Source of the DNA: Tetranychus cinnabarinus
Taxonomy: Eukaryota; Arthropoda; Arachnida; Trombidiformes; Tetranychidae
Reading direction: 5' to 3'
NCBI GenBank assembly: GCA_022266195.1
Contig: WHVY01000003.1
Span: 11,532,001-11,596,000, forward strand
DNA length: 64,000 nucleotides
Positions 18,901 through 33,900 of the stretch are shown piece by piece. The translations under genes and the position numbers were made by a program. The notes under the pieces were generated by a model. That model searched no databases. It was not told the DNA's origin and saw only the letters and a list, made by a program, of their open reading frames with translations. Numbering within the stretch: position 1 is the first letter of the stretch; every line of letters starts with the position of its first letter.

Positions 18901-21900
18901 AAAACTGAGATGAAACCTTTGATAATGGAAAATATAGAGATATTAATTCGAGCAGAATCTGGTTAGATGGAATGTTTTAGGTTAAACAGAAAACAGAAAT
19001 TCTGATAAACATGTAGGAGTAGGAAATTAACAATAAAAACGTACATATAATCTGAATTTGGATGGTTTTAAAGATGGTTTCCTTAATCATCTTTGAATTA
19101 CCAAAGCAGGTAACTTTTTTATAATTAGTTGCACTTGGTGATAATACAATTGTTATATTTGACAATGTTTTATATCCTTCCTTGACTGTTTCAATTCTTT
19201 GTTCCAACCCTTTAACAGGTAAACCATCAATAGTCCAACTAACATCAGTAACAGGATTTGAAGGTCCAATTGAGCATTCTAAATTCAATTTATCACCAAG
19301 TTTACCTTCAACTGGACCAGAGATCACAATTTTTGTTGGAGCATCTAAAGAAAGAGAGAAAAGCATAAATTAGGTTAAATAATGGTTTGTTATGAATGTT
19401 TGTCGACTGTAAACCAAACCTCTGGTGAATGGTCAGATTATAAACTGAGGCTTGTAAGCAGGTTGGTAGGCATATACTTACACAAAACAGATAACTTGAT
19501 TGTTGTCGTTAATGGTTTACTTGACACTAAATTAGTAGCCTCGCAAGTTATCAAGGCATTATTGTCACTTGGTTTAACCACAAAGGAATAAGTATTAGTT
19601 GAATCTTTACCATCAGCGGAAGATGAAAAACTTGTATCAACCGTAACATTATCTTTTAACCAGAATAGTTTAGGTGAAGGATTACCACCTCGAGAAATAC
19701 ATGCTAAAGTTAAAGTATCAAAGGCACTTATTTGATCACCATTGGTGTATCCTTCAATTTGTGGTGTTCCAGGAGGCACTGAATAGGAAAAACAATTGAA
19801 TAAAAAGCAGAAAAACAGAAGGATTTTAATTAATCTTCATCATAAGTAATGTTATAAAGAAAATAAAAGAGCTCAACAAAATTGGATTAAGATTCCTTTG
19901 AAAAGCTTTAAGAGTAAATCAATTTGCATGATAAACTATTAACTTTGATCATCCTTGTATGGATAATTAATTCACATTTCAAGTAAACTGAACAATTAGC
20001 GATAATCCTTGTACATTAATCACAAAACACAAGATCAATAAATTGCAAGAAACAAGTTGAAAAATATTAGCAAGCAAAGTGAAGAGACAAGAAAACAAAG
20101 TCCAACTTATTCTCAATTCATGAACAAAGCTTCACAAATGAAAATAACTTTCCTTTAAATGATAATTGAAATGAAAACTTGCGATTCTTCTTTAATCAAC
20201 TCAATCAAAATTATTCCAACATATGAAATGTAGGTTAAATAAACAAATAATCCTGAGTAATCTTTGGAACTAAGAATTTAAATTGAAATTTTATCCTCAG
20301 ACTAAATAAGATAATTTGATTATTGAAGTTTACCAGAAATTTTAAACCAAAATTTGTTAACATCATTAGCCACAAGCTCAACATCTTGACTTGATGAAAA
20401 CCAAATTTCGTTGAGGTGATCTGTTTCACTGAACTTGTAACAATTGGAATCGATCTGTGATTTGTCACAATCAATTAAACACTTTTTCAGCAGCAATCAC
20501 AATATTCATCATCTAAAACTTCAGCTCATGGTTAACAGAATCTTGAATTTGCTTGAGTTTGTTGAACACAGGTTTTAATATCACCAAGCACAATTGCCTA
20601 TGGGTTACCAATACAAGAAGAGTTCACAGTCCTTTTGCTTTTCTTTCAGATTGTCTTTCACATAAACTACCTTCTAATTCAATTTAATTTTGGTTCGAGT
20701 AAGATATCAATAATTTATCCTGACTCTGCAAGTCAATTGGGTCTGATCAAATATTCAATTTAACCATTTATTTTTAGACTTGAAGTGAGTAAAATTTTCA
20801 AGACTGGCATTTTAATCATCAATCTATTAGAGCAACAAGAAGCTGAACGTTATAAAAGTGAATTGTAACACAATACAAAAGTGTATAATTTTTTCCCTGT
20901 TAATTTGTGGCAGAAACAACTCGATGTAATTAAAGTACTAGAGTTTAATTAAAAAGCAAGAGCAAAAGAAAAACGAGCGATGAAAAGCAAGAAAAAGAAT
21001 AATGAATTTACCCTTTTCATTGTAATCAACTTTTCAAAAAACAATCTATTGTTTAAATTGTATTGAAAGGTAAACTCGCTGTAAAAAGAGAGATTCGTTC
21101 ATTATTATACTCAACACACATTATATGATCAATTACATATTGAAGTTAATTTACGTACACCAGACAACACAAGATTGATCACGTAACCCCAATAATAAAC
21201 TATGATAATTATAGCTAAAGTTGTTGTATATGTAATCACGGGTGATTGGAATCACAGTTAAACACTTTGTTCAATCCTGGGTAAATCAAGAGTCAACATT
21301 AAACATGTAAAAAGGCACTGAGTTTATCCAGCAGACGATGTAAAAGGTTGGCAGGCAAAAAATAGTGAAAAAGAGAGAAGCGAAAATAACAATTGATGAA
21401 ATAAGATTAACTATGATATAATAAGTTGATCATAAATTAAATAAAAATACTCGAGTAATCAAGTTAACCAGAAACAAGAAACCAAAATAAGAAACACTCA
21501 ATGGAAAGAAATCACCAGAAGAAAGGCAAACAATAAAAAGAACCAACACTAATGTAGAAATGGTTTGTTATATTAAATTGAGAGGCAAAAAAGATAATTG
21601 TCTTTGATTGTTTATTATTTTCACCAACAAAATCATAATGTTAACTTAATGGTATCAACTATATAACATTAAATTCAATTTACTCTGATGTTAAACATAA
21701 AATAAAAAAGCCTAACGATTAAATGTAATGAAAAAAATTAACCGATCTCGTCTGTTAATTATGCTTAGCCAATGGTAAACCTGGTTGATCGCGCCTTTAC
21801 TCACACTCATTTTAACCAATCAAAACAGAGAGGCAAATTTAAACCCAATTTAGGTAGAGAACCCAAAAATGATTAAAAATTTCTGGTTAAATGTAAATTT

Positions 21901-24900
21901 TCAATCAAGTAGTTGAGTCAAAAAAGTAACACATTGAATATGATTTATGAAGAGTAACCCAAAAAGTAAAAACTAAACAAACCTGCATTCATTTGAACAT
22001 TAAAGGTAAACTCAATTTATAAGGTAACTGGATAAAAATTTATACCATTCAGATAAATGTGAGTTATCATGATAAGTTAAGATTTAATAGCAAGAAAAAA
22101 ATATTCACATAAATAGATATTAAATGGAATAGATGAAAAAAGGAAAAAAACTGAAACTCATCCAATGTGTTACAAATGATTTCATTTTGTTTATTCATTT
22201 TCATATTCAACTTTTGTCATCCTTCAGACACTTTATATTTTCAGATTAAACCCATTGAACCATGTAATAAACCCTGCATGGAAACAATCTTATAATAAAT
22301 ACAAAAATTGTTCACCAAAATATCCTAAAAATACGAGAAAAGAGAATCACAGAGTTGATAGAAGTTGAAATCTATTGACATTTTCCTGTCCATATATTTT
22401 CCTTATTGCTTCAATCGAGTATAATTTAGAGAATCTGTTTTTCCTTCAAAACTATAATCAACAATTTAACTCGATTTAGCTTCAAATAAATTGAAAGTTA
22501 CAAATAATTAGAAATGGAGAAAATCTTTTTGCAAATTACGAGATTCTTGAGCCATTTACGTTTATGCATTCAATCGTTACTCTGGAAATGAATTTTCAAT
22601 TCGATTGGCAAATTTTGAAAAACGAATTAATTTGATTACTGTTTCAACTGTTGAACAAAAAGTTAACCAGATTTGCTTGGAACAAGAAAATGGTTGAAAA
22701 ATTTCAATCTTTTCTTGGGATTGATAATGAATAAATTATCATTTTAAATGGACAAAATGTGTAAAACTGGATCAGTTTGATTCCATTCAGTGTGATGTTT
22801 ATCATGAACATTGAACATTTGTTAACATTGAGCTTTATCATTTTGTGAATAAACTGATATTGATATTGAGTGAAAACCAAGTGTTTAATGAACCAAATCA
22901 AATTGAACCTTTGATTTTTCCATTGATTCTCCTGATGAATGAACCAGATTGATTGAGATAATGAGTTTTTCATCTCTTTTCCTTCTTTTCTATGAACACA
23001 CAGAAAAATCTCTTTTTTCCCTTCTTTTTCATGGAAACTTTCTCTTTGTTATTAGCAACTACAAGCAACACACAGTTGCTTTATGATAATAATGGTTGAA
23101 CAAGATCAACTAATGCTATTCTTATTGATATTTCATTGGCATTTAACCAATGATCAAATTGTGTTCAAATCATGTTCAAAATCAATCAAACTGTAACCTT
23201 TGCTTCAACAGAAACTGAAAGAATCGCAAGAAAGAAAACCAAAAAACTGAACAATTCTTAAGATGAATTGTCTCAAAGGCTGTTTTAAACTTAATATGAT
23301 AACTTGATGGTAATTCAATTCATGTTCACCTTTGAAGCTTTTAAATGTTTAATGCAGTTGAAAGGTAATGCAAGACGCTAAATATAATGCTTGATAAAAT
23401 TGGAAGAAACGTTTATTCTTGGGAGTTAAAACTCCCTGTTGGGTTATGAACTTGATCATGTTTGGATAATGTGACATTTTTCAATGTAATTGAGAGTTTC
23501 ATTTGAATTGGCAATTTTCCTGTTTTTTTGAGATTCTATTTTTACTCCATTCTGTTGGTATCATTACACTGCTCTTAATAGAGTTGAAATTAATGTCTCA
23601 AGGTAAATGATGAATGGAAGGACAAGTGAAAAGATTAGAGCGGCAAGTAGGAGTGGAACAGTTTCATCTTGTCTTCAAGCTATTCATTTCATCATGAACA
23701 CCATCTTTTGTCATTTTTGTTTCGTTTCCATTTTTCTTTCTCTTCATCATTCCTCTCTCTCTTTAAAGAGCCATTCAAGGCATCCTTGACTGTCTTTGCC
23801 CAATCTATTGATAGATTTGTTCATCAATCGTAGCTGTGATAAACTGATAAGAATCAGAAGGTTACAAGTGATCTTGTTGGCCAACAAAAAGTGGCTAAGA
23901 ATGCTAATACAACATGAGATACTTTGAGTTACGCCTACGGCTAACAAGAGGCTCAATTCAACAGATATAGTAATGATAGGATCGCTTCAATGCTGAGAAT
24001 TAAAGATGGGTAAATGGTGAAAGAAGGTAAAGCCCATCATGATGAACATGCTAGAAGAGAAGAGTTTGTTTTCTCCAAAAAAAAGAAGGCAAAATACATC
24101 AATCACTGCTCTGCTAGATTTAAGTATTTTTTTCTGATAAACTCACTTTTCCTCCATCTAATGTAATCCAGACTCAAAATGTAAAATAAAAAGCTAACGA
24201 TTCATCATTTACCAAATTGCAACACCTTGTCAAATGTGATCTGACAGAATCACAAACAATCATTTCATCAAAGTGGCAAAAAAGTTTCCTCTAAAATCGT
24301 CGAGCATTCTAATGATTTTGAAACTCGATTCCTTCACAACTTCATGTCACTAAGATCAGTCGAAATGCGTGCATTTAGTCAAACTAACGATGTTGGTTGA
24401 AACTCACAAAAAATATATTCGAGTTACTTTCTCATCGACTTTGCATAGTTGAGTCAAGCTTGAGTTTTGTGATCCCAAGTATCTTGGCCTTACGATAACA
24501 TTGAATTGTGAGATCAACTGATGTGCATAAATTGGTTTACTTTTTCATTGTTGGTATTGCAGAACTGGCTTGGACTGTAAGTTATCAGCGACTAAGATTC
24601 ATAAGAAAATCAAATTGTGTGACTGTGAATGCAATCGAATGATTTCTAACTTTTCAGCAAAGAGGTTGATTCGATGTTAAGTGAAGTTATGAGTTCATTT
24701 CTGGGTTTTACTGTTTTGTCTAATGCATATGAAGAGTGGAATCAATTTTGACTTGGTGAATCTTTTGATATTTTTAATGACTGTTATCGTTTAATTAACT
24801 CTTATTGATGGGAATGTTAAAGGGCAGATGAAAAGTTTTTATTGATTCCAAGAGAAAGTTTAATCGAAGCGAATGTATCTGTAAACAATTGTGTTCATCA

Positions 24901-27900
24901 ACAAATCGTTTCTCAATTTGCACCATAAAAAGGGAAGAGAACGAAAGTCAATATTGATTTTGTAAATGCTTTTGACCAAATTTGTTCACCATTTATTGAT
25001 TACACTCTTTGCAAATTAGTATTTTCCCAATCAATAAACTATCCAGCAAAGTTGATTTCATTTGCTAATGCACATTAATTAATTTTCCCTGTAAATAAGT
25101 AAATAAGAATAGAAGCCAATTGAAGATCAACTTTTAACATTCCCAGTGAAATGAAGCAAATCCAAAAAGAGCAACTCAAAAGAAGTGCAAAAAAACGAAA
25201 AAGTGAAATGCAAATTTCAATTATCCAAACATGAATTTTACATCATTAACCAAGCTTATAATTAAAACTAAACATGAAACTGAATATCAATTTTCCGCAA
25301 AACTGTTATTAAAACAAGATAATGCAGCCGAAGAGCAAAAAAAGTTGATTCGATTAACTCACCTAAAACACTGATGGACAAAGTGTTGACCAAGGGTCGA
25401 CCAAGAGCAGGATGGGTTGCTTTACATGTATACTGGACACCATTGTCGTCGAGTTTAACAAACAGTGACAAGATGGATCGAGTCGAAGTTAATTTACCAT
25501 TCAAACCGAGACCATCCATAATGAAGGTATCAAAATTTTCTGCAACAAGAGGAAACAATTAGAAACGAAATTAGCTTTAATTTAAAGTTGAACATCTCAT
25601 CAAATCTGAATCATGATGAATAAAAGTAACAAAGTAATATTTTCTTCTCTCGTTACAGGGAATCAAACCAAACCTCTTTCACCGAGCATCAACTAATCAA
25701 CTAATTGTACTATTGATTAGTATGGTAAAGAAGAAAAAATTGACTTCGAAAAAAACGCAAGTATTCTTTTCTCTTCATAATTATCGTTGGAATTATCATT
25801 ATTATCATCGTTGGTATCATTGTTATTAAAGTTATTATTGAAGTTGTTATCATCATTAGTGGAATTGTGGAGAAAGAAAAATTTGTTGAAAAAAATGAGC
25901 AACAAAAAAGTTCGTGATAAGTATCTTAAGTTATCCGAGCGATGAATATGATGCTTAATTAGCATTAATTACAGTCATTATGAATCAACTATTCATCATT
26001 GGAACTCTTGGTGAGACAAAAAGATGGTAAGATGATGATGAACATGATGAGGTTCGTTGCAACGAAAATGGAAACTTTTCTTTTCTCTGTTTTCATTGTT
26101 GGCCAATTTCTTTAAACAATTGAGTTTCAATTGTTTCACATTTAATCAAGATGAAGTTGATTTGATTAACTGTGAAAAGTATAGTTAGAGTTTTGCACAT
26201 TTTCACATTCAAATGAATGGGTTGATTGAAAGTGAGCAAATTAACTTTGCATATTGAGTAACATGCTAATTCAATAAAATGTTTAACGAAAATTCATTTG
26301 GGAATCTTGATCAAACAGCATTGAAAGTTAGTCTTTTTTTGTATTTTCAAGATTCAATCAACAATCTTTGATTTTGCTCATTATTCAATGTTCAACATTT
26401 GCTCATTCATTAACCATCGATTCTGAGTTAATCTGATTATCAAATGAATTTTGAGGAAAAAATGTTTTCAACATTTTGTAAACAAACGAAATTCACAGAT
26501 TTTCTACTCTTCTCTTCGTCAAATGATTAATCTTGTTTACCTTTCAATATCTGAGTTTGAGCTCAATATTGAAAGTCTTATAATCTTTGACAATTTGAAA
26601 TTCAGTCTGAAAAAGAATCGTAATTTGAAGGGAAAAAAAGGGAAATTGAAGGGATTTGCGTTTTGCGTTTTTTTGTTGGTTTACTTTTGTAATGTCAGTG
26701 GAATGAAATCAGATTGGATTGATTAGTGATGAAAATTGTGATTTAGAAAGATTAATTGGAATTCAATTAAAGCCGTTATGACAAACAATTGATTGATGAA
26801 CATTTTGCTCGATATTTAATCAGACGTTTTTGAAAAGGTAAAGACAATGAGATATGTTTGGTCGAATGAATAAGATGAGGAAAATGATGAGATGGTGAAG
26901 AGATGAAAGATGAGGATGAATAACCTTGTAACCTGATCTCATTGTCTTGTCAATTTATTTAGCATCATTAAATGTATTTGTAGAACCATTAAAAGTGTTT
27001 TTACTGTTGATGAAAAAATCAGTCAACATTAGCTTATAAGAATAGAGAATGGAGAAAGGCTTTTGTTCACTCTTTGCATATCATTATTTTAAGTGTATAA
27101 TGAATGGTTTGATTCACAGAACTCACTGAACAATTGGAATTCCAAAAATTCAACTTTATTCAGTCAAATAGAGATGTTATTTTTATCACTTGAGTTTACT
27201 TCGAGTTGCACCTTGAATGGCATTTTAAACATTCTATTTTTTCCTTCATCGAAATGCGTCATTCGACAGTTTTTTTGTCCTGTTGGATGCTGGGATTGGG
27301 TTCAGTTTTAATGGTGTTTTTGGTCTCGTAATTATCATGTTTTCTCGACTTTTTTGTTGTTGAAATGAAGTGAATCTTTCGGAAGGAAGTTTGGGTTCGA
27401 AAAATGTTTAATCAACAGTTCTGATGAGATTTGTGATCATTTTTGATCATCATTATTGCTCAGTGTTTTTCATCTTCTCTCTTCTTGGATTAATGGTTTC
27501 AAATGTTTCCATCGATTTTTGCTTCTGTCTTCTTTTATTGAACAAGTTAAGTAAGTTGCTTTCCAAAACAATATTGATGATGAAAATGGTGAAAGGAACA
27601 AGAAAAAGGGCGAAAATTCTGACAAACGGAAAGATAATAATAAGAGCTAATAAGTGAGAGCATGTGAATCTCAACAGGAATCAGAATTGATAACTTTTAA
27701 GAATCTCTCAAATTATCATCGACTTGACTTTGGTTAGGGAAGCGAAAAAAGAAACTCTTGAAAGTTGAAGGAAAAAAAGTTAACAACTGAAACACTGAAA
27801 AGACTGAAAAATCAAGATAATCATCAATTATTCAGAATCATTATTTTTATTATCCATTTCCGAAGAGAGTCAAACTGAATTTGAATTTTAAATTTAAACC

Positions 27901-30900
27901 CTTTTCTCTTAATCAATTTGTAACACTGAACTGATGGAGTTTGGTAAGCATTTGATTTCTTCAAGAGACAAAGAAGTCTTTCGATGGTAACCCAATGAAC
28001 ATAAAATTTTTGGGGAGTAAAAAAAGATTCATATTTTACTCAATTTTTTTGGGGAACTTTTAAAGAGTAAACGTTTACTTCTTTTTTACCCTGAGCCATT
28101 GAAATTTTCACAAAACAGTGAATTTTAGTGTTTTCGGCTCCTTATTGTACAAAGAATCATGCAAAGACAATGATTCTTTTCACGAAAGGCACAAAACAGC
28201 GTAAAAAATTCGGAATCATGACGAGAATCACGGTATTTTATAAAGAGAATCATTTTTCAAAGAATCATAAAATAGAGGATTGAGATAATAATTACGTATT
28301 TGCAAGTTTGTAAAGAATCTTGGATAACAGAGACCAAATTTTTAGAAATATTTGGATAGAAAATCAGAATCACGAAAAAAATTGGAAAAAATTAAATTCT
28401 GATAGAAAATCTAGGATCATAGAGACTTGAATCAGAACCAAACACTCATGATTCTTCAACTCTTGTACAATTTAAAAATTATTATCAAGCTTTAAGTTTT
28501 AAAGACCTTGTTTATTACTCCTTTGATCTTAGAGCCCCCTTTGTAGCCGAGTGGGTTGGAGAACAGTATAGTGTCATGTGGGTCCCGGGTTCAAAACCAG
28601 CTAGTTTCAGGTAAATTACGTCATAATGACGTCACAAGAGCATTAATGAATCTTGACCTGAAGAATCTGATGTAGAATCTTAATCAAGACTTGAGAATCT
28701 AGTAGAATGATTTCGAATCACAGTCGAAATTTGATATGAATTTGAATTTGTCGCAGAAACTTTTGAACTTCTTTTTACTCCTTTTTGATCGTCTTTTACT
28801 CAAAAAATAGTTTTTACTACCGTAAGAGTCAATTGTCTTTCTTAGCCATTTTTTTGACTCGCTTTTGAGTAAACACTGTTCATTGGGAACTTTGTATCTT
28901 CAATATTATCCACGGCAACTTTTACAGACCTTCACAACAGATTTCATACTTAACCGGTCTGACCTCCAAGATATACAGATGTACACTTACAGCTCAAGGG
29001 GTGGCTTGTGTAAGCCAAGCTAAATCTGCAAAGAGATTGAAAGTTAGCTTAACTTTGCTAGGACATTCATCAGGAAAACTCTTTACTTTTGTTAGAATAA
29101 TAAAAACTGAAAAATAGGCAAATCGAAGTGAGTGTATTTAGTCATTAACTGTCTAAATTAAAATAGCAAATGCTGCATCTTCTGAGAATGCAAGGTTAAT
29201 TGAGGTTAAACTTGAATCAATCATTTGTTTAACTTGATTTCATCAGTGAAGAGCTCTTAGAGACACTTAATTGTGTCCCTGAATAAATTGATTGAATCAA
29301 TTAAAGTAAACAATTGAGCCATAAGTTATAAAAATCGGAATGAGCTTTAAACTTGAACAATTCAAGTTTAATTAAAAACACGGCTTAAGTGAATCAATTA
29401 ATTTGTAGATGCAAAAAACAACTGAAAGCAAACTGTTAAAGTTGCGAATGTAAATCAAAAAGCTAAACTTGATGAAGTCATTTTCACATGATTTTTAACC
29501 TTTAAATTGATTGAATCAATTTTTTATTTTGTTCATCAACTCAATCAAAAATGATTCATTTGCAGATTATCAAGAGATTGAAAGTAGTATTTCTTGTAAT
29601 TATTTCACATGATAGAAATTAGTTTAATAAGTTAACAGATTAATGAAGATTCTGAAGATGATCAAAGAAGGGGAACAAAATAATCCAAGAAATGAGTGTT
29701 TCTCCTGTTTGGCTCTTCTTTTACTCTTCACAGCTCCTATTTATCTTCATCATCATCTATTTCACTTTGAGCACATTTTCACCCATTTCACATTCAGCCT
29801 ACTTTATCTCAATAAAATCTGATCAACTGTTCATGATGTCTTTAATTAACTATAGTTAAACGCTGTGATGATAACGAAAGTTAAACAACAATGGAAGCAT
29901 CAAAAAGACAAATAGATTGAGAAAATAAGTTTCAGTTGAACAACAGATAAACTCTTATTTTCTTGACCTCATTTTAGGAACTCAATGGTTCACCAGACTT
30001 TTCAATTGCAGTTCAGATTCGCAATCAAGTTCAGATTCAAATTTTATCCTCAAACTTTGATATCTAACCAATAACATAGAAAGTTGGACACAAAAAATAG
30101 TCACATTTTACTCCAAGTTTTAAACCAACGATGCAAGTGAAAAACTGTGTGTAAATACATGAACCATGCAACACCAAGTAATAATGGTCAAGTTATTAAC
30201 TTAATCAATCAACCTTTGGCTAACCAAAACACAAGAAGTCGAAAAATCTTTCACTTTGATTGATCATCTTTCATCGTCATTTCCCATTCCCAGAGACTTA
30301 TGAATATTTCAACCTGGCAAACTCACTCAGTCCCATTAACCACAGACTACAATGAGGGTCTTTCCGTGTTTTACATCGCAAACACATCATTCATCAGCAC
30401 TTGCTCATCAAACCCACAATCATATTCATTACCTTCATCTTGATCAACATATCGAGCTTCATTAAAGTCACACTCGTTAGACCATAAGACAAGATCCTTT
30501 CAACCTAACAAGTCACTTCTTTCCCCATCAAAAATGACTTACATTCAGCCATTTCCACGTCAAATTTTCTTTCCTAATCGAGTCTTAATTTCAATGCAAA
30601 AGTCTGAAGCTTACAGACTAATTGACCACAAATATTCCTAGTCACTGAGAAGGTCAGAAAAAAACTGAATCGTATCATCGTCACTGTTGAACAGAAAATC
30701 ATTTATCATTTTTATTAGTCTATTTTTATTAGGCTAATCGTCTTGAACGCTATTCATTTGTTAAGTTAAATTGAAATATGAACTTCAACTCAATCATTTT
30801 GACAATCATTGACCCAAATACATTGGATTAATAAATCAAGCAAAGTTACCATTGAAGAAGATTACGATTGAAAACAATTTGAATTGAATTTGAAGAGAAA

Positions 30901-33900
30901 AATCATTTTACTTTTTTCTCTCAACCAGCAAATTCATTAATCAACAATTTTTCGTTTTCAGAAAATTCAATTTTCTTTTATTGAATGAAAAAAAGTATAA
31001 TTCATTTACAGGGTAAACGTTCATCAATATGAATTTGGTTCATTGTTTTTTATTGAAAACAATTTCAATTGTTCAAATTGATCTCAATGAATCGAACTAT
31101 TTTTCCTTCTCTTTATTATTCAATAGCCAATTGTTCCCTTCAATTGAAATGGATAAAATTAATGATTATAATTGCTACAATTAATGGTTATGCATTTGAG
31201 ATTCAATTTCATAATTATTCACTTTCTTCCATTCAGTTAATCAAACCAAGTTGAACCAAAGAAAAAGTTGAGTAATTAAAAAGCAAACTTTCCATTGCAA
31301 TTGTTTCCAATGTTTGATGCTTAATTAGAGCCAATCACGCAAAACTTGTTAAATTATTGCAAGGCCAGAGTTATCAGGTCTAATGTTCAATTTGCATTTA
31401 ACATGTATAATTATTATGCATAAAAAAATCCATGTTTCACTCAGAACTTGTATTCAATGTAACAATTTCGATGGTCCCAATTGAGCCTTGAAATTATTCC
31501 TATTGTTGTGACCATTTGAATCAGAACATTATTGTTTTATTAGATATGCATTTTGCCCTTTCATTAAATGCAAAATAGCAACATTTCACAGAATTGTCTA
31601 TTCCAGTTTCAATTGGAGTGATTTACATGATAACTTTTCCAGTTTAAAACGACATTATGAGTAGTTAAACACAGCATGTGATTTAAAACCCTCTATTCTG
31701 TCACAGAATCCCAGCATTCAATGCTCGATCAATAATAAACAGGATATTTTAGCTAATCTGTATCATTTTTTCAGATAGCCCAAGTGTCTTGAATTTTTAT
31801 GCACTTTTCATCAATTATTCGTTATATTTAAAGTACGAGCCTTATTCTTGCATCGAATGACAATAGAGATTGAATGCTGGAACCTAGAACTGGTAGAATT
31901 ATGACATTGTTTGTGAAATCGGTGATTCTGTTTTGATATTTTCTCCGTTCTGTTTTATTCATAATAGTTGTATAAAGTTGTTAATTTAACTGAATGACGC
32001 ATAAGCTTGGCTGTTTTGTGTATACGAGTTGCAATGTACATCATCTTAGCATTTGCATCTCATCAGTTGAATGAACTAAATTAAGCTGAAGGAGTTCTTA
32101 TAACTTCATTGTTCCTTGCCTGCAAGAAAAATGCTACCGATTCCTCCCATCAGGTCAAGATAGAGCGTTGTAGAAGGAATGCAAAGAAGGACTGTGGGTT
32201 GGAAACAAGTTTTACGTTCGTCTCAAGTTAATGCTTGTTTATGCTCGAAACCAATGAAAGTACCGAAGTAAAGAACATAAAAAGCCATAAGATGGAAAAC
32301 CCTTCTATGTATCTCACCATGCACTTATTCATTTTTGAGATGCTTATCGTTTAAGGACAAAACAGTCAAAAACAAGCAAATCATCAAATTGCTGAGACTT
32401 TTTATGTATTCCTCAACAAAATGGACAAACTCAATTTACTTGAACTCAATCTATTTTCTATTATTTATAATAGATGCATCCATTCGCAAACAGACAAACA
32501 ATTTATATCAACCAATTTGCTTATGCATTCCATGCATCTCATCATTCATCATGTGACACCTTCAAACTTTACGATGAAATATGAAATAAATGAAAAAAAC
32601 ATAATGATGATGGCCTAATATTGATGATGTTAATGGTTAAAAAGCAAGAAAATATTGTTCTGTTCAAAGTGAAAATTTTCTTCCCTTTACTTTCTTTTTA
32701 TTCACTCTTTTTGTTGCTGTTTAAAAAAATATTGCATTTGATACTTTGGTCAAGATAAATGACCTTTAAAGTAATAAAAACTGTGAAATATAATATTTAA
32801 CCTGACAAGTTCAATTTTGTGACCAGAAAAGGAGAAAAGATGTTCGTGTTTCCTGGTTTCTACCAATTTAACCCTTCATCATGACTTTGTGCCATTCTCA
32901 TTATATTTTTGCCTCAATCAATTTCCCTGAATTTTCGGATGAACAAGAAAAAAAGAGTTGAAAAACTGAGCACATTGTGACAAAAGCAACAATAAAAAAT
33001 AGCCTTGGGTGACAAGTTTAATAAGGACAACATGGAACCGAAATTCAAAGTTGCGCACTGAGAAGAGAGAAAAAAAGAAGAGAATGTTGAAAAAACATTT
33101 TTCGCTTCTAATGAGCTTATCGAGTAAAATTTTCCCTGTTTATGTCAGTTTTTGTGTCCAGACGACTGTTCATATGCAATGGAGTAAATGAAGTTTTCCC
33201 AAGAAAATGATTCTTTCATTTTTACATTAAATATTGATTGTTGTTTCATCTTGTTTTCATTATCAATTTGTCCGGAGCTAATGATGAATATTATCCAACA
33301 AATGATGATAATTATTTCATTTTTTTCCCTTCTTTTCGCTTCACCTTCATCATGGTAATAATTGAATAGCTATTGATGAAATGGTGAACAATTGTTGTTG
33401 AGATAATATTGATGATATTATATGGTTAAAAGCTGACGATAATAAATTGCTATCCAATGTGGAAATGAAAATGCTCAGTGAAACGGTAATAATATTGTTT
33501 CATAATAATATTGATACTGATTAATAGCTATTGAACCAAATAAGATGGTAAATGAATGAAATTGTTTTTTTCGTTCATTTCTTTTCTCTTTCTTCATCAA
33601 ACCTTGTTACAGTTTCATCAATCTACCGATTAATCTTGGAATTATTGTTATCATGATTATCGAGAGAAAACGTAAACATTTTGAAAATGCTTTGAAAAGT
33701 GTTTGCGAGTGTTTGGTTGAAACAAAACTCGGAAAACTCGACTTTCATTGTTTTACGAAAGTAAAGTATATTTACCTTTTTTAAGTTGAACGTTGTTTCT
33801 AAACCAGGCTAATTTGGTTTCAGGCTTGGTGAGTGAACTTGTGTTACAGGTTAAGGTTACCCTTTGAGCTTCTTTGGCATAAATGGTGTAATGATATTTA

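Larger units (their letters stand above)
25540..33775 (-). other. Intron of the nephrin-like gene (8.2 kb) inside Ig2
   Basis: Splits the Ig2 domain. It carries the TIR element at 27991-28887 and interrupted ATT/ATC triplet runs (25780-25860). No nested gene recognised. Confidence 0.7.

Noticed and set aside
28530..28610. A functional tRNA gene
   Set aside because: A and B boxes are present but the T stem is mismatched and no acceptor stem forms; better explained as a tRNA-derived relic inside a repeat.
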